DNA from: Tessaracoccus antarcticus
GTDB taxonomy: Bacteria; Actinomycetota; Actinomycetes; Propionibacteriales; Propionibacteriaceae
Assembly: GCF_003688855.1 (NCBI RefSeq)
Contig: NZ_REFW01000001.1
Coordinates: 1,488,001 to 1,552,000 of the forward strand
Direction: 5' to 3'
DNA length: 64,000 bases
A program made the position numbers and the translations under genes. Below, piece by piece: positions 7,563 to 16,457 of this stretch. Within the stretch, counting starts at the first letter, position 1. Every line of letters starts with the position of its first letter. A model generated the notes under the pieces. The model searched no databases. It was not told the DNA's origin and saw nothing but the letters and a program-made list of their open reading frames with translations.

Positions 7563-8713
7563 AGAAGTTCGCTGCATCGGTCATGACCGTACTGATGGTG
7601 CTCTGCCTGAGCGGCACGGCGCTCGCGGCGCACGCCTCCCCGGGTGATGCTCCCCTGGGCGACCAGATCGGACCGTCGGAAAATGGCGCCGGTGGGGGCC
7701 CCGGCGGTGGGGACGCGGGCGGCAACGGCGACGGGAGTGGGAGTACTCCGGGCACCGGCGGCGGCAGTGATCCCGGATCCGGCGATCCCGTCGCTGCGCC
7801 GCCCGGCATCTCCGTGCCACGTGTGATGCTGTCCGGATTCACAACAGCACCCGCGGAGGTGGTGGCGGGGCAGGACTTCAGCGTCTCGTTCACCCTCAAG
7901 AACACGTCGAGGGCCACCCGCGTGCAGAACATCAAGGTGAGCCTGTCCTCCGGCGAGGGGGCAGCCTTCCTGCCCGCCAACGGGTCCTCGTCGATGTTCA
8001 TCGAGCGGATCAGGGCGGGGGAGGAGTCCATCGAAACCATGGCATTCCACTCCCTGCCGTCGCTGGAGGAAAAGCCGTACCAGATGACGTTGCTCGTGGA
8101 ATACGAGGACACGGTGGCCAACGCCTACCAGTCACAGGAGACCGTGTCGGTGCAGGTCAAGCAGGGCATTCGTGCCGACACGTCGGCGCCACAGGTCATG
8201 CCGGAGGCGATCGAGGTGGGCCAGGATGCCTCTGTCACCTTCAACATTCACAACCAGGGAAAGACCAAGCTGTACAACGCCAAGGCCGTGGTCAAGGAGG
8301 GGCAACCCGTCTCCGGTGAGGAGATGTTCATCGGCACCATCGAGCCCGGTACCTCCGGCGCCGTTGACATGCTCATCCACGCCGACGACGAGGCCACGCA
8401 GCCGCTCGTGATCGAGGTCACCTACGAGGACGTTGACGGCAAGGTGACGGCCCTCAGCAAGGAGGTACCGCTGTCCGTGATGCCCATGAACATGGAGGAG
8501 CCCTACCCCACGGAGGAACTCCCCACGGACACGGGGATGGTTTTCCCGTGGCTTCCCCTCATCATCGGATTCACGCTCCTCGTGCTGCTCGTCATCGTGA
8601 TCGTCCTGCTCGTCGGCCGCTCGCGGCGGCGCCGGCGTGAGCAACGAGACATGGAATCCCTGGCAATGATCGGCGACGATCCGCTGATGCCTGCCGACCA
8701 CCTGCGGGGCTGA
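7559..8713 (+). CDS. secreted, membrane-anchored CARDB-like protein of the ABC system
   Basis: 384 residues. Signal peptide (KKFAASVMTVLMVLCLSGTALAAHA, residues 2-26 region), a Gly/Asp-rich flexible linker (about 40-80), then two tandem Ig-like domains of the CARDB/COG1361 S-layer-related type (about 88-200 and 205-310; both contain 'dFSVSFTLKNTSRA'- and 'ASVTFNIHNQGKT'-like first strands), a Thr/Pro linker and one C-terminal transmembrane helix (about 323-346) ending in a basic RSRRRRRE cytoplasmic tail. It occupies the position of the MacA adaptor in a MacB operon but is not homologous to it by eye. Function not established; an extracellular sensor or substrate-handling partner is inference. 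Confidence 0.75.
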   Translation: MKKFAASVMTVLMVLCLSGTALAAHASPGDAPLGDQIGPSENGAGGGPGGGDAGGNGDGSGSTPGTGGGSDPGSGDPVAAPPGISVPRVMLSGFTTAPAEVVAGQDFSVSFTLKNTSRATRVQNIKVSLSSGEGAAFLPANGSSSMFIERIRAGEESIETMAFHSLPSLEEKPYQMTLLVEYEDTVANAYQSQETVSVQVKQGIRADTSAPQVMPEAIEVGQDASVTFNIHNQGKTKLYNAKAVVKEGQPVSGEEMFIGTIEPGTSGAVDMLIHADDEATQPLVIEVTYEDVDGKVTALSKEVPLSVMPMNMEEPYPTEELPTDTGMVFPWLPLIIGFTLLVLLVIVIVLLVGRSRRRRREQRDMESLAMIGDDPLMPADHLRG

Positions 8714-8716
8714 GCC

Positions 8717-10084
8717 GTGCGCTGGTCGGACCTCATCGGCGCCAGCCTCTCGAGCCTGCGCCAGCGGTTCTTCCGCACCCTGCTGACGGTGCTCGGCGTG
8801 GTGATCGGCACCACCTCGGTCATCGTCATGGTGTCGATCGGCGTCGGGTTGTCCTCGTCGATGACGGGGTCGATGGAGACCAACCTGTCGCTGCGTCAGG
8901 TGACCGTGACCGCGCCTCCACCCAAGGAGGCATCGACGGGTGCGAGTCTTCCCACAGCCATGGACGAGAAAATGCTGACGGCGTTGGAGACACTGCCGGG
9001 AGTGGAGGTGGTCTGGCCTGTCTACAGGGTCCAGATGGAGATCCGGGTGGGCGCCTACACCACATGGTTGGAGGTTGAGGGGGTGCCGCTGGATGCCATC
9101 GAGGCACTCAACGTGCCGTTTGAATCCGGTGCGATGCCCGAGAAGGGAGCCCCACTGTCGCTGGTGCTGGGCAACATGGTGAGCCAGAACTTCTACGACC
9201 CGATGACGGGCGAGCCCGCGGACATCGACTTGATGTCGCAACCCATGTTCGTCACTTTCCCGGAGAACGACCCCTACGATCAGGTGCCCATGCCCGGGAA
9301 CGGGGATGGCGGGGAAGAGGAGCCGACCGCACCGCCCAAGCCTCCCAAGAAATTCATCGTTCCGGCGGCGGGCATCCTGTCCGGGCAGGGACAGGAATGG
9401 GGTCCCTACTCCTACATGGTCGCGGCGGACCAGACGTCGCTCGTCGATGCACTGGAAAAGGCATTCCCGGGGAAGGCGCTGCCCAGCCAGCCCGCCACGG
9501 CGGCCGGCAAGCCAAAGCGAGGATTCATCTACAGCGAGTTCCGCCTGCTGGCCGCGGACACGCAAGCCGCCGAGCTGTTGTACACCGGCCTGCAGGAGCA
9601 GGGATACGAGGCCCACAGCGATATCGAATGGATCCGTGAGGCGCAGAACACTGCCGTGCTCGTTCAGGCAGTCCTCGGTGGCATCGGGTTCGTCTCGCTT
9701 TTTGTGGCGGCCATCGGCATCGCCAACACGATGATGATGTCGGTGTACGAGCGCACCAAGGAAATCGGCGTCATGAAGGTCCTGGGTGCCGCCCTCTCCG
9801 ACATTCGCAAACTGTTCCTCATCGAGTCGGCAGCCATCGGGTTCTTCGGCGGACTGCTGGGCCTGCTGCTGAGTCTCGCAATCTCGGCGCTCATCAACGC
9901 GGTGGTGGCAGCCTCCTCCGGCGCTGAGATGGGGGGCGGCCTGGACAGCACGATCTCCGTGATTCCCGTGTGGCTCATGCTGGGCGCAGTGGTTTTCGCC
10001 ACCAGCATCGGCACCCTGGCCGGCCTGCTGCCGGCCCATCGAGCCATGCGGCTGAGCCCGCTGGAGGCCATCCGCGCCCAGTAG
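8717..10084 (+). CDS. MacB-like / FtsX-domain ABC transporter permease
   Basis: 455 residues from GTG 8717, three bases after the upstream stop. One N-terminal transmembrane helix (TLLTVLGVVIGTTSVIVMVSIG, about 20-42), a large extracytoplasmic MacB_PCD-like domain (about 43-315, with a Pro/Glu-rich insertion near 190-210) and three C-terminal helices of an FtsX domain containing VYERTKEIGVMKVLGA, the coupling-helix motif of the family. Permease of the system encoded by the two preceding genes. Type VII-architecture ABC transporters of this kind do mechanical work in the envelope (lipoprotein release, peptide efflux, signalling); the substrate cannot be read from sequence. Confidence 0.88.
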   Translation: MRWSDLIGASLSSLRQRFFRTLLTVLGVVIGTTSVIVMVSIGVGLSSSMTGSMETNLSLRQVTVTAPPPKEASTGASLPTAMDEKMLTALETLPGVEVVWPVYRVQMEIRVGAYTTWLEVEGVPLDAIEALNVPFESGAMPEKGAPLSLVLGNMVSQNFYDPMTGEPADIDLMSQPMFVTFPENDPYDQVPMPGNGDGGEEEPTAPPKPPKKFIVPAAGILSGQGQEWGPYSYMVAADQTSLVDALEKAFPGKALPSQPATAAGKPKRGFIYSEFRLLAADTQAAELLYTGLQEQGYEAHSDIEWIREAQNTAVLVQAVLGGIGFVSLFVAAIGIANTMMMSVYERTKEIGVMKVLGAALSDIRKLFLIESAAIGFFGGLLGLLLSLAISALINAVVAASSGAEMGGGLDSTISVIPVWLMLGAVVFATSIGTLAGLLPAHRAMRLSPLEAIRAQ

Positions 10085-10087
10085 GTG

Positions 10088-11623
10088 TCAGTCGTCGTTG
10101 GTGCCCGTGCGTCGGGTGAGCCGGCGCACGGTGGCGCGGGTCTCCAGGACATCGTCGCCGTCGTCGAGCAGCGACAGCTCCGTACGGGGGTCGTGGTACT
10201 CCAACATCTCGGGCACCACCACGTCGCGGGTGCTCGTGTCCACGGCAGTCAACTGCTGCAGGTCCGAATCCGTCACCTGCAGGTCACGGAACTTGCGCGC
10301 CGTCACCATGACGCGGCTCTCCAGCGTTCCCACGGCCTTGTTGAAGTGGCCGACGGTGGAGTTGATGGACCTGCCCAGCTTGTCGAAGTGCTCACCCATG
10401 GTGGAGATGCGTTCGTGGAGCTCCCGCCCCAGCCTCGTCACCTCTGCAGCGGACTCGGCCAGCCCTGCCTGTTTCCAGCCGTGGGCGACGATGTGGAGCA
10501 TGGGGATGAGCGTGCCGGGACAGGCCAGCATGATGTTGCGGCGCGCCGCGAACTCGTGCAGGTCGGGCATCTGCTCCTGGGCGAGCCTGTAGAACTCGTC
10601 GCTGCCCAGGAACAACACCACGAACTCGGGGGAGCCGGAGTCCAGCTGCCAGTAGTTCTTGCCGCTCAGGTCCTCGATGTGTTTGCGCACGTGTCCGGAG
10701 AACCTGCCGAGGTGCCTCTTCTGCTCAGCCTCGTCCTCGGTGTTGTAGGCCTCGAGCACCGCGGAGAGTGGAACCTTGGAGTCAACGAAGATGATCTTGC
10801 CGTCGGAGAGGTTGATGCGCATGTCGGGGCGGAAGCGGTCGCCCTCCGTGGTGGTGTAGGTGAATTGGTCGTCGAAGTCGCAACGGCTCGTCAGCCCAGA
10901 GATCTCGACGATGCGGCGGAGGCTCTGCTCCCCCCAGGCGCCCCTGACCTGGGGTGTGCGGAGAGCATTGCTGAGGTTGAGGGCCTCGCGGCGGATGGTT
11001 TCACCCGAGTCCTTCACGGCCCGGACCTGCTCGCCCAACTCAGCGGCGAGCCGCGAGCGCTCCTTCTCCACGTCATTGAGGCGGTCATTGAGCTGGCGCA
11101 GCCCCTCCGCCAGCGGGGTCACGAGCTGCTGGGTGGCGGCCATCCTGTCCGTGGCCGTCTTCTCAGCCTTCCTGCCCTGCCTCTCGAGGGACTCCTCGGA
11201 CAGCACCTTGAACTGGTTCATCATGGTGTCCCGGTCCGCGGCGAGCTCACCGGCCCGCTGGATGGCTGCATCTCGCTGCGCACGGGCGCTCGCGAGCTGG
11301 GAGAGTGCCTCCGAGGTGGCTGAGGTGGCCAGGGCAGTGGCGGTGCGCTCGTCGGCCACCTGCCTCTGCGCCTCCGCCACGGCGGCGCGCATGTTGGCCT
11401 GTTCTGCGATTCGCTGCGCCACCTCGGTCCTACTGGCCGCCGCCTCCTCACGCGCGCGGCTGGCTTCAGCGCGTGCGGTCTGGGCATCCAACCTGGCATC
11501 AGTGATGGCCCGGGACTCCTCGCCGGCAGCCCGTGCGGCGGACCAGCGGCGGGTCAGGAACCAGCCCAGGAACGCTCCCGCACCGAGGACCAGGAGCATT
11601 ACGAACACATCGGTGATGGTCAT
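10088..11623 (-). CDS. rmuC: RmuC family DNA recombination protein
   Basis: 511 residues. One N-terminal membrane helix (about 5-25), a long Ala/Arg/Glu-rich coiled coil (about 30-195) and the RmuC domain (about 200-450), with LRTPQVRGAWGEQSLRRIVE and the nuclease-like segments DMRINLSDGKIIFVDSKVPL and EFVVLFLGSDEFY. RmuC limits inversion recombination between short repeats; the domain belongs to the PD-(D/E)xK superfamily, and the D and D-x-K residues of the segment IIFVDSKVP fit. Convergent with the permease gene, three bases apart. Confidence 0.92.
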   Translation of the reverse strand: MTITDVFVMLLVLGAGAFLGWFLTRRWSAARAAGEESRAITDARLDAQTARAEASRAREEAAASRTEVAQRIAEQANMRAAVAEAQRQVADERTATALATSATSEALSQLASARAQRDAAIQRAGELAADRDTMMNQFKVLSEESLERQGRKAEKTATDRMAATQQLVTPLAEGLRQLNDRLNDVEKERSRLAAELGEQVRAVKDSGETIRREALNLSNALRTPQVRGAWGEQSLRRIVEISGLTSRCDFDDQFTYTTTEGDRFRPDMRINLSDGKIIFVDSKVPLSAVLEAYNTEDEAEQKRHLGRFSGHVRKHIEDLSGKNYWQLDSGSPEFVVLFLGSDEFYRLAQEQMPDLHEFAARRNIMLACPGTLIPMLHIVAHGWKQAGLAESAAEVTRLGRELHERISTMGEHFDKLGRSINSTVGHFNKAVGTLESRVMVTARKFRDLQVTDSDLQQLTAVDTSTRDVVVPEMLEYHDPRTELSLLDDGDDVLETRATVRRLTRRTGTNDD

Positions 11624-11678
11624 ACCCCCACTATTTCAGTGGCGGCAGACAATTCTGATCAGCGACCCGCCTGCGCGG

Positions 11679-12521
11679 TCAGCGGCGTCGTCTCTGACGC
11701 AGCTTCTCCAACTCGGCACGCTCGCCCTTGGTGAGGCTGTGGATCCCCTCGGCGCTGATCTTGCCCAGAAGGTCATCCATCCGGTCCTCGTCAGAGGTGT
11801 GGCGGCGTTCGTGGCGCGTGGGCGTGTGGGACCTGGCGTGCTGCGAGGCCTTCCTGCCCGACCCGTGTGCGGTCCCTTTTCGGGTGTGGCCACCTCCGGG
11901 GATGAACGATGCATTGGACAGCAACCCCACTCGGCGCGCAGCGATGGCCACGCCCAGCAGGCCGAACAGCAGGACGAACAGCTCGCCCCACTGCCTTCCG
12001 CCGATCATCTGGAGGATCTGGATGCCCAGCAGGACCGAGCCCAGCACCCAGGCCGGTATGCCGAAGAAGAATTTGCGGGTGGGGTATTCGGCAATCCACA
12101 GCAGGAGGATGGCGAACTGGGCCTCGCGGAGGCCTGCCAGGGCAACTCCCGGAAGCAGGACCCCGATGATGAGGGCGGACGCGGTCAGGGACACCCAGAT
12201 CCCGAAGAACAGCTTCGCCATCTGGTTGCGACCGATGGTGCTCTCGATGTCGCGCCCGAAATACCACAGCATCACGAGCATCAGGACCTGCCACAGGTTC
12301 AGGAACTCGGCGACGGGCCACGTGAAGATGCGCCACACCTGGCCGCTGAAGATGGCTTCGGGGATGAAGGCGGTCAGTGCCTGGGAGAGGCCGCCGGTGA
12401 ACACCCAGGCCAGCATCCCGACAGCGCCGACCAGCACCGCAACCAGCGTCGAGGTGACCTGTAGCCGACCGATGCTGAACCAGTAGTCCTCGCGCGGCCG
12501 GGAAGAGAAGTGTGCACTCAC
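11679..12521 (-). CDS. rhomboid-like membrane protein with C-terminal DUF6576-type segment
   Basis: 280 residues from GTG 12521. Six predicted transmembrane helices (about 15-215) and a basic tail ending in a segment MDDLLGKISAEGIHSLTKGER that is the usual C-terminal domain of bacterial rhomboid-family proteins. The GxSG catalytic serine motif of active rhomboids is absent at the expected helix (PGVALAGLREAQ is read instead) and no paired histidine is evident, so this is probably a non-proteolytic rhomboid-like protein. The reading frame can be extended to ATG 12575, but that would overlap the divergent aminopeptidase start; GTG 12521 with GGGG upstream leaves 52 bases between the genes. Confidence 0.7.
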   Translation of the reverse strand: MSAHFSSRPREDYWFSIGRLQVTSTLVAVLVGAVGMLAWVFTGGLSQALTAFIPEAIFSGQVWRIFTWPVAEFLNLWQVLMLVMLWYFGRDIESTIGRNQMAKLFFGIWVSLTASALIIGVLLPGVALAGLREAQFAILLLWIAEYPTRKFFFGIPAWVLGSVLLGIQILQMIGGRQWGELFVLLFGLLGVAIAARRVGLLSNASFIPGGGHTRKGTAHGSGRKASQHARSHTPTRHERRHTSDEDRMDDLLGKISAEGIHSLTKGERAELEKLRQRRRR

Positions 12522-12573
12522 ATCCCCAAGGGTGTCATGCCGCTCCAACTGTGACCAGTGTTTACTGGTGGTC

Positions 12574-13836
12574 ATGTTCACAACTTCCAGCGATCACCTC
12601 GATGATCTGTCGGCCTACGTCACTGCTTCGCCCAGTTCGTACCATGCCGCGGACGTTGCCGCGACCCGACTGGAGGCTGCCGGGTTCGAGCGGGTGGCGG
12701 AAACCCAACCCTTCCCGAAGGGGCCCGGACGCCGGTTCCTGGTGCGTCACGGCGCAGTCGTGGCGTGGGTGCAGCCAGACGACGTGACACCCCGGGCGGG
12801 GTTCCGTGTGGTGGGCACCCACACCGACTCCCCGGCGTTCAAGGTCAAGCCAGGGGCACTGCTGACCAGCGCAGGCTGGAGCCAAGTGGGTGTGGAGATC
12901 TACGGCGGCATGCTGCTGAACTCGTGGCTGGACCGAGAGTTGGGCATCGCAGGCCGCATCGTCACCCGCGACGGCGCGCAACACCTGGTGCGCACCGGCG
13001 CCATCGCCCGCATCCCGCAACTGGCCATCCACCTCGACAGGCAGGTCAACGAGGGCCTGAAGCTGGACCGGCAGACCAGCATGCAGCCGGTCCTGGCGAT
13101 GGCACCGCGGGGAGGGCTGTTGCCGTACCTGTGCGAGCTGGCGGGCATCAGCGTCGACGATGTGGCGCTGCACGACCTGTTCACGTTCGACGTCGCCGCT
13201 CCCGCGCGCTTCGGGCTGCACGACGAGTTCTTCGCCTCGGGGCGGCTCGACAATCTCTCCAGCACCCATGCTGCGCTGAGCGCCATCGAGGACTTCGAGG
13301 GGGCCGGGGACGTCGCCGTGTTCGCCGCGTTCGACCATGAGGAGGTGGGCTCGGCCACCAGCTCCGGTGCCGCCGGACCCCTGCTGGAGGATGTGGTCTA
13401 CCGCATCGCCTCCACCCTGGGACTTGACATGGACGGCACCCGCGCCATGCTGGCCCGCTCGTCCTGCGTCTCCGCCGACACGGGGCACGTCGTCCACCCC
13501 AACTATCCCAACCACCACGACCCCGTCGTGGCTCCGCTGCCCAACAGGGGACCGCTCATCAAGCTCAACGCCAACCAGCGCTACGCCACCGACGCCGTGG
13601 GCGGCGCCATCTGGCTGAAGGCCTGCAACGACGCCGGGGTGCCGACGCAGGTGTTCGTGTCGAACAACGCCATGCCCTGCGGCTCCACCATCGGTCCCAT
13701 CACCGCCACGCGGCTGGGCATCACCACCGTCGACGTGGGCATCGGGCTGTTGAGCATGCACTCGGCACGCGAGATGTGCGGGGTCGAGGACCCCCTGCTC
13801 TTGGCGCGGGCACTGCGCGCCTACTGGGCCGGCTGA
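12574..13836 (+). CDS. apeB: M18 family aspartyl aminopeptidase
   Basis: 420 residues from ATG 12574 (GTG 12532 also in frame). Two-zinc metallopeptidase removing N-terminal acidic or neutral residues, cytoplasmic. Metal and catalytic residues are all present: His in VGTHTDSPAF, Asp in FASGRLDNLSS, the EE pair in FDHEEVGSATS, an Asp/Ser region in DMDGTRAML, and the last His in IGLLSMHSAREMCG. Length and order match M18 enzymes. Followed by the enoyl-CoA hydratase on the same strand. Confidence 0.93.
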   Translation: MFTTSSDHLDDLSAYVTASPSSYHAADVAATRLEAAGFERVAETQPFPKGPGRRFLVRHGAVVAWVQPDDVTPRAGFRVVGTHTDSPAFKVKPGALLTSAGWSQVGVEIYGGMLLNSWLDRELGIAGRIVTRDGAQHLVRTGAIARIPQLAIHLDRQVNEGLKLDRQTSMQPVLAMAPRGGLLPYLCELAGISVDDVALHDLFTFDVAAPARFGLHDEFFASGRLDNLSSTHAALSAIEDFEGAGDVAVFAAFDHEEVGSATSSGAAGPLLEDVVYRIASTLGLDMDGTRAMLARSSCVSADTGHVVHPNYPNHHDPVVAPLPNRGPLIKLNANQRYATDAVGGAIWLKACNDAGVPTQVFVSNNAMPCGSTIGPITATRLGITTVDVGIGLLSMHSAREMCGVEDPLLLARALRAYWAG

Positions 13837-13911
13837 CTGGCGCACCGACCCGTGTCTCTGGCATCGTCGCGGACAGGAAGCCGCACGACAACGCAAGGGA
13901 GCGTCACTTCA

Positions 13912-14718
13912 GTGTCCGATCCGATCCTGCTGGACATCCGCGACGGGCTCGCCCGCCTCACCCTGAACCGGCCGCAGCGCCTCAACGCCTTCAACAAGGA
14001 CCTGTCCGAAGCCTTCACCACAGCCGCTGTTTCGGTGACATCCCGCGACGACGTGGGTGCCATCCTCATCGACGCCACCGGGCCCGCCTTCTGTGCGGGC
14101 GGGGACGTCCTCGACATGGCGACGGCCATGCGGACCGGGTCACAGCTGGAGGCACTCGCCAAGGTCATCAACACCGGCCTGTCGGCGTTGACGCAGTCGA
14201 GCATCCCCGTCGTGGCCGCCGCGCACGGGACCACGGCCGGTGGTGGGCTGGGTGTGCTGCTCAGCTCCGACTACGCCGTGGTCGGTGCGGATTCCCGTAT
14301 CGGCAGCCTGTATGCCAACATCGGGTTGACACCCGACCTCACCGTCACCGCGCAGCTGGCCCGGGCCGTGGGGGAGCGTCGCGCCCTGCAACTGGTGTTG
14401 CAGGACCGCCTCCTCACCGCAAGAGAGGCACTCGACTGGGGTCTGGTGGCGGAGGTGGTCGCCGGCGCGGACGCTCCTGACGCGGCCGTGCTCGCCGATG
14501 CCGTGCGGGCACGCGCCGAGGACGTGGCCAGGTTCTGGCTGGGCGGTGCCCACGGCGCCTACGGCCAGGCGAAACGACTGGTGAGGTCCTCCGCGGAGTC
14601 CTCCTATGCCGACCAGCTCGACGACGAGGCACGCACCATCGGCGCCATGTTCGACACCGACGACGCACGAGCCCGGGTGGCTGCCTTCGCCGCCGCCTCT
14701 GCACGCAGGTCGGGCTGA
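13912..14718 (+). CDS. enoyl-CoA hydratase/isomerase family protein
   Basis: 268 residues from GTG 13912, chosen because homologues begin at SDPILLDIRDGLARLTLNRP and AAGGGAG lies about 11 bases upstream. Crotonase fold: NRPQRLNAFN, the oxyanion-hole loops GPAFCAGGDVLDM and HGTTAGGGLGVLLSSDY. Acts on acyl-CoA thioesters, hydrating or isomerising a double bond. The usual first catalytic Glu of hydratases is not evident in the TTAGGGLG loop; the second position reads LTPDLTVTAQLA (Asp rather than Glu), so exact activity is open. Stop is followed after three bases by the SDR gene: a two-gene lipid-metabolism operon. Confidence 0.8.
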   Translation: MSDPILLDIRDGLARLTLNRPQRLNAFNKDLSEAFTTAAVSVTSRDDVGAILIDATGPAFCAGGDVLDMATAMRTGSQLEALAKVINTGLSALTQSSIPVVAAAHGTTAGGGLGVLLSSDYAVVGADSRIGSLYANIGLTPDLTVTAQLARAVGERRALQLVLQDRLLTAREALDWGLVAEVVAGADAPDAAVLADAVRARAEDVARFWLGGAHGAYGQAKRLVRSSAESSYADQLDDEARTIGAMFDTDDARARVAAFAAASARRSG

Positions 14719-14721
14719 GAC

Positions 14722-15564
14722 ATGGCTCACGAGACCACGGGCGGGACGCTGAAGGGACGCACCATCCTGATGTCGGGCGGCAGTCGCGGCATCGGCCTGG
14801 CCATCGCGCTGCGGGCAGCCGCCGACGGTGCCAATGTTGCCATTGTGGCGAAGACCGACGCGCCGCATCCGAAGCTGCCGGGCACCGTCCACACCGCCGC
14901 CGACGAGATCCGCTCGGCGGGGGGACGTGCCCTGCCGATCGTGGGGGACATCCGCAGCGATGAGGACATCGCCCGCGCCGTCGCACTGACGGTGGAGGCG
15001 TTCGGTGGCATCGACATTGTCGTGAACAACGCCAGCGCCATCGACTTGTCGCGGAGCCTGGAGCTGCAGCCGAAGAAGTACGACCTCATGGCTGATGTGA
15101 ACGTGCGTGGCACCTTCATGCTGTCGCGTGCCGCCGTCCCGCACCTGCTGGTCAGCAGCGATCCGCACATCTTGTCCCTGTCGCCACCGCTGAACCTGGA
15201 CCCGAAGTGGTTGGGGGCCCACACCGGCTACACCCTGGCCAAGTACGGCATGACCATGGCCACCCTGGGATTGGCGGCAGAGTTCACCACGATCGCCGCC
15301 AACACGCTGTGGCCACGCACCACCATCGCCACGGCGGCGGTGCAGAACCTGCTGGGCGGGGACAGGCTCATGGCTGTCAGCCGCACCCCCCAGATCTACG
15401 CCGACGCGGCCTGGCACGTGGTGACACGGCCGGCGGGCGAACGGAGTGGGCAGAGCCTCATCGTCGAGGACGTGCTGGCTGAAGCCGGCGTGACGGACTT
15501 CTCCGGCTACGCGGCCGTCCCGGGCACCCCGGACGATCGGTTGTTCCCCGACATCTTCCTCTGA
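14722..15564 (+). CDS. HSDL2-like short-chain dehydrogenase/reductase
   Basis: 280 residues. NAD(P)-binding MSGGSRGIGLAIA (17-29), VNNASAI (101-107), and active-site Y170-x3-K174 in TGYTLAKYGM. The insert after the first strand (KTDAPHPKLPGTVHTAADEI) and SPPLNLDPKW around 154-163 are characteristic of the hydroxysteroid dehydrogenase-like 2 group, oxidoreductases associated with fatty-acid metabolism. It lacks the C-terminal SCP2 domain of the eukaryotic form. Three bases after the hydratase; likely a joint acyl-CoA function. Confidence 0.85.
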   Translation: MAHETTGGTLKGRTILMSGGSRGIGLAIALRAAADGANVAIVAKTDAPHPKLPGTVHTAADEIRSAGGRALPIVGDIRSDEDIARAVALTVEAFGGIDIVVNNASAIDLSRSLELQPKKYDLMADVNVRGTFMLSRAAVPHLLVSSDPHILSLSPPLNLDPKWLGAHTGYTLAKYGMTMATLGLAAEFTTIAANTLWPRTTIATAAVQNLLGGDRLMAVSRTPQIYADAAWHVVTRPAGERSGQSLIVEDVLAEAGVTDFSGYAAVPGTPDDRLFPDIFL

Positions 15565-15593
15565 TGGACGCGCCGCCATGACGTGGCCAGGGG

Positions 15594-16457
15594 TCAGGAA
15601 GCGACCTGTGGCCGCAGGGTCAGGGGTACGGGCTCGCTGACGCCGCGGTTGAGGCAGCAGGCCTCGTTGGCGGAGTTGCAGTTCGCGCAAATGGGCACGG
15701 GCAGGTAGAAGTGCGCGATGCGGTGACCCCGGAGCTCCACCACCTCGATGTCGAGCTCGAAGACGTCCTTCAGCAGCGGCCGGCGCATGATCTCCCGCGG
15801 CGACCCGACGGCGCGAATCACGCCATTTTTCATGGCCACGATCTGGTCGGCCCAGCACGACGCGTAGTTGATGTCGTGCACCACGATCACCACGGTCTTG
15901 TTCAGCTCGTCCGCGGCGCGGCGCAGCGTCGTCAGCATGGCGTGGGCGTGGGCGACGTCCAGGTTGTTGAGCGGCTCGTCGAGCAGAAGGTATTCGGTGT
16001 CCTGCGCCAGCACCATGGCGACGAAGGCGCGCTGTCGCTGGCCGCCGCTCATCTCGTCGAGGAAGCGGTCGCGCAGGTCATGCAGGTTCATCCACGAGAT
16101 GGCCTGCTCGATGGCGGCCCGGTCGGTGGCGGTGTGCCTCCCACCGGAGTGGGGGAAGCGGCCGAAACCGACGAGGTCGGCCACCGTGAGACGCGACTGG
16201 AGGTCATTGGTCTGACGCAGAATGGCGAGACGCCGGGCCAACTCACGCGAGTCGCACGTTGCGACGTCGAGATCGCCGACGGTGATGCTGCCCGCATCAC
16301 TGTCAAGGAGTCGCGCGATCATGGACAGCAGCGTCGACTTGCCGGCGCCGTTGGCGCCCACGATCGCGGTGACACCGCCACGCGGCAGTTGCAGCGACAC
16401 GTCGTCGACGACCGCCGTCTTGCCGTAGCGCTTCGTGACGCCTGAAACGAGGATCAT
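15594..16457 (-). CDS. iron-siderophore ABC transporter ATPase with a four-cysteine tail
   Basis: 287 residues. FepC/FecE-type ATPase: Walker A GANGAGKST (34-42), signature EMSGGQRQRA (135-144), Walker B YLLLDEPLNNLD (156-167), switch His in VVHDINYA. The standard domain ends near residue 250 (RIAHF); here about 37 more residues follow with C257-x2-C260-x6-C267-C268 in PICANCNSANEACCLN, then a non-conserved end. Such a cluster is not part of ordinary siderophore ATPases and could bind an Fe-S cluster or a metal. ATG overlaps the permease stop (ATGA), so it is the last gene of the binding protein-permease-permease-ATPase operon. Confidence 0.9.
   Translation of the reverse strand: MILVSGVTKRYGKTAVVDDVSLQLPRGGVTAIVGANGAGKSTLLSMIARLLDSDAGSITVGDLDVATCDSRELARRLAILRQTNDLQSRLTVADLVGFGRFPHSGGRHTATDRAAIEQAISWMNLHDLRDRFLDEMSGGQRQRAFVAMVLAQDTEYLLLDEPLNNLDVAHAHAMLTTLRRAADELNKTVVIVVHDINYASCWADQIVAMKNGVIRAVGSPREIMRRPLLKDVFELDIEVVELRGHRIAHFYLPVPICANCNSANEACCLNRGVSEPVPLTLRPQVAS

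Noticed and set aside
8132-10039. A long minus-strand frame (635 codons) opposite the MacB-like operon
   Set aside because: Antisense shadow of high-GC3 coding sequence; its His/Gln/Asp/Arg composition matches no protein family and the plus strand carries clear FtsX motifs.
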